Shown: one piece after another, positions 22,251-32,966 of the stretch
Position numbering within the stretch: position 1 is the stretch's first letter
Layout of the letters: every line of letters starts with the position of its first letter
Assembly: GCA_030068145.1 (NCBI GenBank)
Contig: JAPJBO010000604.1
Location: 62,001 to 126,000, forward strand
Length of the DNA: 64,000 nt
From: Diplonema papillatum
Taxonomy: Eukaryota; Euglenozoa; Diplonemea; Diplonemida; Diplonemidae
Reading direction: 5' to 3'
Position numbers and translations under genes: made by a program
Notes under the pieces: model-generated
What the model was told of the DNA's origin: nothing
Seen by the model: only the letters and a program-made list of their open reading frames with translations
The model's database searches: none

Positions 22251-24960
22251 CGTTCCACGCAAGGACGGGTGCAAGCGCAAGCGCAACACAAGATACCAAC
22301 ACCCGACACGAGAGGGGGGGTAGCAGCAAACAATCCGAAAACGACTCGGCGGCTCTGCGAAAGGGACAGCGCGCCGGAATGCTCTATTATTTCGCAAAGC
22401 CCCTCTTCAAATCGACCGGTCGTAATTTGGCGAAAACGAAGGATAAGAGGGGGGATGCGAAAAAGAAAGCTGAAGCAACGCTAAATAGCAAGTAGTAGGA
22501 ATCGTTGAAAAAGCGCCAGCAGTAGAGAAACCCTCTGATTAAGCCTGCGGAGCCACGGTGTCACTTCTGCAACGGGACGGCGCAACGAAGATATGCTCAA
22601 ACAGTATTGATTTCTAAATTTTGGATCCCGAAGATGAAGTGATGGCAAATAGAAAGAGAAAAATAAGACCGCTCAACAAGACTACGAACTTGCTTTTTAC
22701 TTTCGAGTTGCAGCCGATGACAAAATTTCCCGAGGACCAGAACAACGGCAAATACAGTTCTCGCCAAACCCAGTATTTTTCAAATGTTGGTATTGGTCTT
22801 CAGAAAATTAGGTGACTATCTTGAGCTATCTTCGGGATTGCTTCAAGCGTTCAGTGAAAAAAAAAAGGGGGGGAGGAGGGGGTGGGTTTGCGGAATTGGG
22901 TTGGAGGAAACGTTGGATTGGTCAAATATCTTTTTAGAGTAAAATGTTCGCTTTTTTTGTGCTTGAGAAAAAAGAAGAGCTAGATGCACCTCACCCGGTA
23001 AGCAGGGAAAAAAAAAATACGAGGAATAAAAGGCACACGGGTTCGTTTTATTTCACCCCCGACAATACACGCGGAGGCAAGGTCTTCCGTTTTTTCGTGT
23101 CCCTTATTCTTTTCCGAAGCAGAGAGAAGATAAGTGCGGTTGAAGAGATGGTGCGGGCCGGTTCGTGGCTTTTTCAAATAAGTAAGGAGTCTAAACAATA
23201 AAGTAAAAAGGAGATTTCCACAAGTTCGCAAATGCCTGCAAACAACCGATAGCCTGGTTCGAAAGCTTTCTTTTATGGAATTTTTCTGTGATCCACCGCT
23301 CACGGCGATCAAACAAAATCGCTTCCGCTCCAACAACCTGCTAGGACTTCAAAAAGATAGTGGTCACTTCTTCAGAAAAGAACAAACAAAACGGGGCGGA
23401 AAAAACGATGGCGAGTACTAATGTGGGAACGAAGCTGAAGCAAAAAAAAAGAAAACAGGGGTGAGTGCAAAAAAAAAAACGACAGAACGGACCAAAACTA
23501 ATCAAGAAATGAGAAATGGATAAAAAGGGATCAAATGAGAAGAGTCAAAGAAAATACGCCGAAAAGAACAACAAGGCAACAAGGGGACGGGAAGACACGA
23601 AATACTAACCTGGCAACAGCTGAGCAACGAAAAGGGAGGATGAACAAGACTCCGCCACGGTTCTTTGCTGCTGCGCTCTGCTCCAGTGTTTAGCACTAGT
23701 TCCTTGGCCCTGTGTTTCCTCCGATAGTATCGTCCTCGACAGAATCGCAGGTGAAAGAAATTTCTCCGGTCTCAAGGAAGCGAATGGTCGAAGATGAAGA
23801 AAAGCCTCCTAAAAGGGGGTGGGGTAGAAGAAAAAACGAAAGGAGAAGAAAATACGGCTACACGCCTCAGTGGAGATCGGATGACGCCCTAAGGTCGCGC
23901 GTGCTGGCGCCAGGCTGCCAGGCTGCACAGAAGTGTCACTTTCGCGACCTTTTTCGCGGCGATTGATTCCCCGTCTGCCTCACTTCTGCAGCCTTGAGGA
24001 CCGTGGCTTTCTTTTCCAGATTCCCTTCGCTGCAGGCGGGGGGGGAGACTACTGACGTCAGATTGCCGCGCACGCAACGCCGGAGGCTCCAGTTGAATGA
24101 GACACCGGGCCGACAACTGCGTACGACTCACTCGAAAAACAAGTCCGCGGTTGGTGCGCCCCGTTTCGACGTTTGCACACCTGGCGCTGGCGCTGCCGCG
24201 CGTGCTCACTACTTGACTTCAGTGAAGATTGCACACCGCCTGCAAGGGATCGTCGAAGGCGTGCACCCGATGAATCGATGGACAGTAGTCGTCTCCCCCC
24301 TCCGCCTTTCTATGCCCAAGCGGCCGGCGCCACCGTGCTCAACTAGGGCGGTATCTTCGCGCCGCGCGTACCAGCACCCCCTGCCGGCTAATCAGCCTAA
24401 CGGGCGATGATCCGTGAGGCTCCACTTCGCACACGCGCTTGGGAACAGATCCACCCTGAGACCCTGAGGGGAAGGAGGGCACCCTCGCCTCTCACAGGGG
24501 GCGGAATGGTGGACTGCTCGGCTTCAGCGTCGCGGCTGAAAATATTTTTTCTCCGCCGTCGCACGACGAAGGAAACAAAAGGGCGCCGGGGGAGAGGGGG
24601 AGTGGAAGGGAGCGATTCCGCTTCTAAGTCACCTCTGCGCGGCAGCCGAGGGGGCGCAACCTACGAGGGGCGACACTTTGGGCGGAGCTGCGGAGGGCAG
24701 GGCGCCTTTTTGCGTGTGTGGCTTCTGTGCCGCGTCCTGGCGCTGCCGAGGCAGTTTGGCGCAGCAGCTTGGCGACGCGGAATCGGCGCTCGCTGGATCG
24801 TAAGGCGGCTGCCCTGCCTTCGCACCGCGGCCCGCGGTGACGCTCCTATCTCGCCGGTGCGCGGGATTCCGGCTCCCTCGTGCGTTCCGCTTCGCGGAAT
24901 CGAACCCAGTCTATGGCGGGGGGAAGGTGTGTTTTCTCTCGGGGGTTTTCTTCTTTTTTA
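22251..24960. other. No supported gene
   Basis: About 2.7 kb. From 22500 to 23500 the sequence is purine-rich with many A runs. From 23900 it becomes G/C-rich. Short frames on both strands show no domain. A T-arm-like ggaatcgaaccc at 24895 does not sit in a foldable tRNA. Confidence 0.5.
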
Positions 24961-25135
24961 GAGTGTTTTGGTTCCTGTGTGAATAGGACTACGAGTGTTT
25001 TGGTTGTCGTGTGTGAACACCACTACGAGTGTTTTGTGAATAGGACTACGAGTGTTTTGGTTCTTGTGTGAATAGGACTACGAGTGTTTTCGTTCTTGTG
25101 CGAATAGGACTACGAGTGTGTTGGTTCCTGTGTGT
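24961..25135. repeat. Imperfect ~34-bp minisatellite, about five copies
   Basis: The unit gactacgagtgttttggttcytgtgtgaata recurs five to six times with length variants, in intergenic sequence. Confidence 0.85.
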
Positions 25136-28100
25136 CCAGAAATCCGGTGTTTTGGAGCAACACAGAGGCTTGCGTTGGGCGCGGAGAGATTAAGGGGAAT
25201 CCAAAAGACCTAGAAGGGTATTGCTCGTGTCGGGTGGTGCGTCACTCCGTCGTGAATCGTTGCGTTGGTGTCCCCACGTTTTCAGGTCCTTTGTGGGTGG
25301 GGCCCTTTTAGTCGAGTTTCCTGTTGAGCATGAATAAAGAACCCGATGGACAGCTCTTCTTCCTGTCCGCAGTCTCGCCTCTTCCGTGCACTGAATTGCC
25401 GAATGTTTGAGAGAGAGAGAACGGAGCGCATTGCAGGAAATAACGCGAGAGAAAAGAAGAAAACGAAAAGATATTTGGAAGAAGAAGGAAGGGCGAGGGA
25501 AAAAGAAAAAAAGACAAACGGAACGGAAAGAGAGGCGCGACATGCCATGTGCCTCCGGCGCCGTGTGTCGTCATTTCGTCCCTCCGCACCTTCTCCGCTG
25601 CATGGATGGTGCATTACCGTAGTCTTATTAAATGCGGAAACGCAGACTTCAGTGCGCGCAAGTCGCGGTGGCACGAGCCTTCGTCTGCAGAGCACACTAA
25701 TTTTAGCAAGAGGAGGCCACATATCATCGCAACAGCCTCCTACTTGGTGGCAAGCTGACAGACACGCGTTCTCCGTTTTGCGAATCTGGCCCCCAAGGAT
25801 ATTCCTCGGTGCCCTCCCAAGGGTGGTTCGCGGTCTCCGTTCTACTTGGTTGTCCGCCCCGAGACGAGCCAATGAAAAAATGAAGGTGGGCAACGCAAGG
25901 AAGCAGCTCCTTCGCATAACCCCTTACGACCAGACTGCACACCCGGTTGGATAAGAGGGAAGATCCGCCGAATACACTTTTCGACTAACCGCTCAGAAGT
26001 CCCCCCGGAGTCGTCTACTCCCTTCTCTCATTGGAGTAAAATTTCCTCTCTTTTTCTTCAAAGACACGCTAGCATCAATGTCCGCATGCATCAGAGGCAG
26101 TGTCCTGCCTGACTCTCGCCCTCCACAAACGAATCCCCCCGACGACCAGGCCGGAAATTGGATTCCTTACCTGTAGGACAATAGCTGTGTATTCTCGAGA
26201 AGAAGGTGGGCCCTTAGTGGGCCACTCGTGGCCACTAAAAAATGCAGAAAACTACCTTTTTCGAGTGAATACCTTCAGGTTTTCCCCCACACCGACTTCG
26301 CACTCGAGTTGCACTAGAGGGAGGATAAAGTCGAAGAAAGATCTGCAGGGCCGTCAGATGTCGCAGCTGCAATAAGCCGGGACTTGCGAGCATTGCTTCA
26401 CATGGCATACTTTCTGTCTTTGGTCGTTTTGCAGTTACAAATACAGGTGATGTCTTCTTCTTGGTGTGCTCGAGCTACGCCGTCGCGACCTTACCTGCCT
26501 TGGTACATGGCACACTTCTTACTTTTAAGGTGTAAGCCCTAATAACCCGGCCAAAACAGATGCGCCCTTCACTTCTCAAGGCTGAGAACGTCTTCAGTAT
26601 CACTTTTGTCCTTCATTCCTTCTTATTCCCAATTTCAGGATTGCGGAAAAGTAGGTCTATAGTGCGTGGAAAAGTACGTGGAAAAAATAGCAAACGAGAG
26701 TGCAGAGAAGTCGGTGTGGCGAAAAGGGGCCAACGCGGTAGGCGACATGTCCTGAAACAGATGCAGTGGAGTGTCAGCTGGGCCGTTTGCCGTTTTTTCC
26801 GCTGTTGGGAAAACACATTTATTTTCCTTTTTTATTCTCCTGTGCGACTGGAGCAATTGTCCACCCGCGAACGGGCGAACGATCAAGTGCCATCGTGGCT
26901 ACGTTGGCACAGCGCAATGCGTTGCCCGGAGGTATAGAGCTCCGTAGCAGGTATATGGATCTCCCGTTCCATCATGAAAGTGACCGCGCTTGACCACGGC
27001 GGGCGATCGCCCTTGCACGAGGTGGTCAATCTTTGAAACAATGGAACGCGCTGTGCTTCTACTATGGTTCCCGGCCCAGTACCCCGAGAAGGCGGCAAAA
27101 GCTGGTCGACTGCCTTCGTGTGAATCGCGACGGCACTTCTTCTTTTGATTCCTAGGGGGTAGGAATCAATCCGTCGGCGAAGGATTCGCTAGAACCCTAG
27201 GCCTAGGAAAAAGCCGGGCGCTTCGTTTGTTTGAACGGGTTGGTCCGTCACATTGCACATGACCTCATAGTGATGCACGGAAACATCACAACATGAGTGC
27301 TGGATTTAGCAACTCTTGTACGATACTCGAGTGCCACTGGTGAGGTCGGCCAGATGTGACTGTGGAGTTGGAGCTTTGACTTGTCTGAAAAAAAGCAAGC
27401 ACAGAATACTTTGAACGGGTTGATCCGCGTCACACTAAACAATGTAAAAAGACTCGAGGGGCCGCCCAGTGCTTATTTCGCGGAGGTCACAGGGGGAAGG
27501 AAGCCATACAACAATACTTTGCTGAACAGAGCAACCTGTGTTTGGTGTGGGCCACAACTTTCCTCCTTTGAGATTTTGCAACTGGCAGGCCTCCTCGCGT
27601 ACTCCCCACACAAAATACGTGTGGATTCGGTGCTCCCGCTAGAAGATAGTCGGCTATAAATGACTAAATTTTTCTCAAGCCCCTACCCGGCCCTACCCGG
27701 CATATATTTGGCCTCAAACATAGCCGGCTGCACGAGAGCTGCTCCACGACCACAAGCTACGAGAGAGTACTGAACCAAAAGCACGGGGAGAACGTGAAGG
27801 TGGAAGGCCGCTGAACGCATGACGGCCGATAAAGATGCGGCAGATGAGCGGCGGATGACACTACCATGCAGTAGGCTCCTGGAACTCAGTATGCGAGGTT
27901 CAGGCAAGGGCATTCATGGCCAGGTAGCATTTTGCGCCGGTCTTGGCGCACTTAAACAAAGAGGCAAAGAGGCCAATCGGTACATTGACGACTGCGGAGT
28001 GCGTAGCCTACTGTGCAGGACTACGCTGCAGGCTAGTGCTGTGACAACGAATTGCGGGACTGCAAGATGCGCTCGTGACGGCCTACACATTGACTCGGCG

Positions 28101-28177
28101 GGGCGCACTTTTCTCATCGAAAAAGCAAATTTGTGAAACATAGCCGGACCATCGGCTTTAGCGGTAGCACTATTTTA
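25136..28177. other. No supported gene
   Basis: About 3 kb. The ORFs at 25282-25917 (minus) and 25346-25954 (plus) overlap antiparallel and are Arg/Lys- or Phe/Ser-rich without domains. A perfect 10-bp inverted repeat lies at 27145-27169. Two similar strings (ttgaacgggttg) occur at 27232 and 27411. Confidence 0.45.
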
Positions 28178-28276
28178 AGCAGCCGGAGACATCAGGCGCA
28201 GGGGCTTTACTTTTCTCTTCATGGGGACCCGCCCCCGGCAATCCCGACTGTCCAATCACGGTCGCGAAAGGTTTGT
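28178..28276 (+). mobile_element. 5' module of the short retroposon (copy 3, partial)
   Basis: From agcagccggagac to the gtcgcgaaaggtttg region it matches about 100 bp at 5552-5668 in retroposon copy 2, with small gaps. The 3' body seen in copies 1 and 2 is absent, so the family is either modular or this copy was later cut. Confidence 0.6.
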
Positions 28277-28606
28277 GTGTGTGTGTGCCCTACATATTCG
28301 TACATGAAAAAAAAAAGCGGACATCCCTCACCTTTATTTCTTTTCCCGGGACAATTGGACTTTACAATTTGGGTCGCTGTGCCCAAACCCCGGTTATGCC
28401 AAAAGTCCGGTGTCGGCAGACTGGCGCCTTGCAGTAAATTCTGGTCCTTTGTTGATCGTGTGACGCTAAACTAGTGGAATTGACGGTAACCCAGTCTAAC
28501 AAAGCAGTCAAGCTAATCGGCCTCGATGTGTACGGACAAAGGTTCGGTTGTGCACGGCACTTGTGCCTGCTTGTACAGGGAATGCCTCTCTCTCTCTGTG
28601 GCACGT

Positions 28607-28676
28607 CACACCCGCTTTTTGGGTGTACATTGATGCGCGTTTTGGTTGTAGCACACCCGCTTTTTTTTGGGTGTGA
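28607..28676. repeat. Two neighbouring hairpins cacaccc-(T-rich loop)-gggtgtg
   Basis: cacaccc gcttttt gggtgt at 28607-28626 and cacaccc gctttttttt gggtgtg at 28652-28675. The repeated stem-loops have T-rich loops, and their function is unknown. Confidence 0.6.
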
Positions 28677-28907
28677 CCTCCGAACTCCAGCTTCCGCACA
28701 AAGAGGTGAGTGAAGTCCGTAGCGCTCCAAAACACTTTTGAGCTTTTCGTCTGATCACACTGCTCCTCACAGGGGAGGTTTGCTTTCCCGTAGTGGTTGC
28801 AACCCAGTGTTGCATCTTGGCTTGCTTGTACACTTTACCTGTGATCATGCAGGCTGTTAATAAACTGCAACGTTGCTAAGCAGTTACTGGTTACCTACAA
28901 AACAAGC

Positions 28908-29417
28908 ATGGTTTATTTTCCTTTGCTGCTTATTCTTTGCGTTTTCATTTGTGTATTGCCGACAATCAACGGAGTTGATGTGCAGTTTGGTAAAATGCTG
29001 CTTATTTTTTGCGTTTTCATTTGTGTATTGCCGACAATCAACGGAGTTGATGTGCAGTTTGGTATTTATGGTTCTACTTCCGTTAGGTGGCTCGATTATT
29101 TCGTGTTCCTTTTTTTAGGTGTTGCTTTTAATGGTGACGTGTGCAAGAGCCAACTGGGCATAACTGTCGGTGGCCGGAGACCCAAGTTTACTGGGACACG
29201 TCTTCCTGACAGAGAGCTTCCATTTCCCTCCACTGTGAAGCCAAAGTTTGAGAGACCAGCCGCAGCGGCGTTTCTCATCGCAGAGCCAGCAACGATGCTG
29301 ACTGAGGCCACTTCGGCCGTCGCCCAAGGCCTTGCAGGAACACGTTGCCCGTTAGAGAATCGTTGTCGTCCACCTGGCCCTTTGGATACTGCATCGTTGC
29401 CCATATGGCTACCATAG
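28908..29417 (+). CDS. Possible secreted protein with 72-bp tandem duplication
   Basis: The 169-codon frame starts MVYFPLLLILCVFICVLP, which looks like a signal peptide. A block (LLxFCVFICVLPTINGVDVQFG) is then repeated because 72 bp (28924-28995 and 28996-29067) are duplicated almost exactly. The rest is an ordinary-looking but unrecognised sequence. As the only plausible plus-strand gene it is doubtful. The duplication also keeps the other frame open, so the ORF is weak evidence on its own. Confidence 0.3.
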   Translation: MVYFPLLLILCVFICVLPTINGVDVQFGKMLLIFCVFICVLPTINGVDVQFGIYGSTSVRWLDYFVFLFLGVAFNGDVCKSQLGITVGGRRPKFTGTRLPDRELPFPSTVKPKFERPAAAAFLIAEPATMLTEATSAVAQGLAGTRCPLENRCRPPGPLDTASLPIWLP

Positions 29418-30831
29418 TGCAACGAAACAACAGTGCAAAAACAAAAAAAAACATCCCGCTGTCCTGCATCGATGCTGCGATTGTTAGGCCCATGTTAGTC
29501 ACTCCTAGCCCACCCGGAGGCGGTTGATTATTTTCGGCAGGTTTTCTCTACCGGTAAAGTTGCTTGGGGTAGCTTTCTCTTATTATTTTATTCTGTTCCC
29601 ACGATAGCAAGTAGCAAGTGGCAGCCCACCCGGGTAGCTTTTTTTTCGAAATGTGGACTCGGCGGACTCGCAGGCTTTCGACAGACCCCGTGTTTTGCTG
29701 GGATCAACTGTTGTTCTTGTACACGTTGTAGAGTGCATGATCGGCCTTTCTGGGGTTTCACCACAGGTTTTGGGGGTCTCCGGGTCACACCTTCGGCATT
29801 GGCTTTCTACGTATTCGCATGTTGTGGTGTTGATGCTTATAGTACCGTTGTATTCAAAAGAGAAAGAGGTGCGCTTACGTTTTGGCCTGCATATGTCGAT
29901 GATCGTCCCCAACTGTAAGTAAAATTACAACCTTGCAAAAACGCTGATACTCCGCCTTTTCTCACGAGATAGGGAGGGATCGGTCCTGTCAAAAGAATTC
30001 GTCCAAGACCAATTTCTGTCTTCGTGGATTTCTCTATCTTTCCGCTTGGAATACGATTATATCTGCTATGTTTAGCCCCCAGGGGAGGCCATCCATTGTG
30101 TTGCAACCGCACGCAAGATACGCCCGTGTGCGTGAGGTCAGTCTGCATGCCGCCTCGACGCGTGTGAAGAAAAAGGGTTGTGTCGCAGTCAGAAAAGAAA
30201 GGCAAAGGCCGGTTCTGGAACAAAAGGTTCCGGCTCCCGACAGGCTGGTTAAGCACGGTTACCGTAACTGACCTTAACAATATCGACGATCCAGGACAAT
30301 CCCGGCAACGGTGGCAGCAACGCTCCACGCAGAAGGCTGATGTTGTACTAGCGTGACTAAGATATCACGGGTATCATGCTGGAATATGACAGTATGCCAG
30401 CCAGCTGATGAGATGTGTATCAAAGTGGAATATAACAGTGTGTCGGCAGCTTTCGTAATACAACGTGCTTCCTCAATGACTAAAAAAGGGAGGAAGAACG
30501 GACGAGAAACTCGTCACAACAACGAGTTCAGCAGCCGCCGCCGGTTTGCTTCTCGAATGGTCAAGTGAGTCGGACTCCGGGCCCTCTTACCCTCGGCGCT
30601 ACTACGGGGGGCTCGACACTCGCCTGCTATGTAAGTGTTGTATATCAGCACAAACTGAGCCTGGCCCACCCTTCGGCGTCGTAGGACGCACGCATCTGGT
30701 CGTACCAAGAATTTGTATCAGACGTTAAACCGGGCTGCACTGTGACAGGGCGGCGATAGCGGCCTCATGTTCGGACACGGTGTGAGATCGTGCCCGGATG
30801 CGGTGTAAGTCGTGCCAAGAGCCGTTCGTTC
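29418..30831. other. No supported gene
   Basis: About 1.4 kb downstream of the Gln-rich minus-strand gene. Short ORFs on both strands show no domain or repeat that I can name. Confidence 0.45.
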
Positions 30832-31731
30832 CTACATATACGCAGGCTGGAAGGCTTGGGGATACTGCAGCTGCTGCTGGAGCTGGTGTTGCTGCTGGAG
30901 GGTGAGCTGCTGGAGTTGCTGCATATGTTGCAGCTGGGCAAGGTGCTGCATGGGGATGGCCTGGAGGTGCTGCTGGGGCATTGCCACTTGTTGTACAGGC
31001 ATTTGCACCTGCGGGAGTTGGATCGGGGCTTGTGCTAGTTGCGGCGCCTGCTTGGACATAGGCGAAGGAACCCCAGCCTGCAGTGACGCCGGAGAGTTGT
31101 GAGAGCTCGGTGATACAACACCGCCAGACAATGGACTCATGTTACGCACAGCGTGAGCATGGCTGGCATGATGAGCCGGCTGGGCAGTGTGGGGAACGGC
31201 TGGTTGTGGGGGCTTCAGTGAGATGTAAGGCGGGTTGTAGTTCGTCTTCCACTCAAACTTGCTCTTGTTGTCGTATAGGATCTCCTTCAGCACCTTCCAG
31301 TTGGGGCACAAGACCCGCCGCGTGGCCTGTTGCAGCTCGACATCGTCGTCTGTCCAGAGGAGATCCATCAGCAAAGGCAGCTCAACCCTTCCGTGCTTAT
31401 TCAGCTTGTCGAGCACCTTTAAGATGACCACCCTCTCGTAGTCCTTCGGCGTGTCCGCCCAGTAGCAGGGGTCCTTTTTCTTGCTGAACATCTCGCTCAC
31501 GACGATGTCCTTCTTCGAATCAGCCTCAGGGAGCTTGCCTCCCTTCTTGCTGAGCATGTCGGTCAAAGCATCCTTCTTAGCGTCCACTTCCGTCGTATAC
31601 TTGCTCTGCCGCTGCAGCAGCTCATCCCATTCTTTGCTGGACAACTCGAAGCGATTTTGAAGCTTGTTTTCTACCAGCACCCGCAAATCTGAAGCTCCCA
31701 CTTTGATGACTCGTTCGTCATTGGTGGTCAT
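30832..31731 (-). CDS. Gln/Pro-rich protein with winged-helix-like segment
   Basis: 299 residues if started at the first in-frame ATG (31731). An upstream exon spliced at aatgtgcag|gacgaag is possible, since the frame just before it is closed. Residues 1-90 are helical and charged. Residues of about 95-170 hold a helical segment ending in PNWKVLKEILYDN and a short beta end, like the C-terminus of the gene at 6606-8467. From residue 175 it is Pro/His/Ser- then Gln/Met-rich, a typical activation- or assembly-type disordered tail. I do not recognise the family. A nuclear or RNA-related role would fit the composition. Confidence 0.65.
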   Translation of the reverse strand: MTTNDERVIKVGASDLRVLVENKLQNRFELSSKEWDELLQRQSKYTTEVDAKKDALTDMLSKKGGKLPEADSKKDIVVSEMFSKKKDPCYWADTPKDYERVVILKVLDKLNKHGRVELPLLMDLLWTDDDVELQQATRRVLCPNWKVLKEILYDNKSKFEWKTNYNPPYISLKPPQPAVPHTAQPAHHASHAHAVRNMSPLSGGVVSPSSHNSPASLQAGVPSPMSKQAPQLAQAPIQLPQVQMPVQQVAMPQQHLQAIPMQHLAQLQHMQQLQQLTLQQQHQLQQQLQYPQAFQPAYM

Positions 31732-32535
31732 CGTCGTCTGCTTGTCTTCGTCCTGCACATTGGTTGTTTAGAATGAAGTTTGCAGGTGCTAACAGGCGAG
31801 AGTGAGTGCTTCGTAGCCGTTCGATTCAATCGAGGTTTCGCCCGGTACGTTCGGTCTTTATCTACGAACGATGAACGGTAGGCTTTTAAGCATTGTGTCG
31901 GTGGCGTGCGCGGTGTCCGCCTCACACCACACGAATACGAAGAGACCAACCCACCTGTCCGTCCAGTCGACTTAGGGCCGACCAGGTCGTACGGCGGAGC
32001 CAGACGATCCGGATGATTCTGCTACCGGCAGTTTACTATTAGTTGAGTGAATGTCAACGTACGAGCCAGTATGGAAGCATGGGCTCGCAGGCCCTTCAAA
32101 TGTCTGGTTTTGGCAGGAGAATGACAAAAGAATGTGCATACTCTCACAACCTGCTTCGCCCTTTCGGTCATTGCCTCGTCCAGGAGTGTCAGGAGCATTT
32201 CGCGCTTCTCTCTTCGTTTCGTATCATGCGGCAGCGCTTTGAATGTCACAGCGGTGATCTGTTATGGTTGTTTGTGATTCACTACTACACAGCTCGAGCC
32301 GAGCCGATTTGCTTCAGGCGGCGGGTGTGTTAACCTTGTACAAGGTTTTCTTATTCCCATTAGGCATTTGTCGGATATGTTAAATAATGCGTTACTTGTA
32401 AGGTCGTGAACGGGAAAAACGAGTGCGCTTGGCTTTCCCGGCACGAAACGGCGCGTTTGGCGCACCCTGTAGCCCCAAGGAAAATTAAGCTCCCTCGTCG
32501 CATGAACATGGGCAAAAGTGTGCCTCGGCGGAATT
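31732..32535. other. No supported gene
   Basis: The upstream flank of the Gln-rich gene; it may contain a short first exon. No domain-bearing ORF is seen. Confidence 0.4.
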
Positions 32536-32966
32536 AAAATACTCGACGTAGCTGCTTCGACTCCGAATGGAAGGGGGGAAATATAGAGGTAAGGGGCAAA
32601 TACAATACAAACACAATCTGATTTGTTCTTCGCTTACACCACCGTGTGTTGTTTTCTCACTCAGGATTTTTTGACCTGTTGTGTTTGTGTGATTTGTCGT
32701 GTAGGGGTAGACCCGCATGACCTCACGTCCGTTCAACACGTGGTTCGGTAGTTACAGCACTTGGGATCCCTTCTGTTCTTTGTCGGGCAGCATCGTCGAG
32801 CATTTCCTTTCAAGCTGGCGCTTATGTAAAAATACTCGACGTAGCTGCTTCGACTCCGAATGGAAGGGGGGAAATATAGAGGTAAGGGGCAAATACAATA
32901 CAAACACAATCTGATTTGTTCTTCGCTTACACCATCCAGGACCCCCAGGGACCACGCAGTGGCCTT

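Noticed and set aside
24860-24910. T-arm-like ggaatcgaaccc suggesting a minus-strand tRNA
   Set aside because: No matching acceptor, D or anticodon stems could be folded around it.
25282-25954. Overlapping ~200-codon ORFs on both strands
   Set aside because: No domain, biased Phe/Ser or Lys/Glu/Arg composition, and antiparallel overlap; probably chance.
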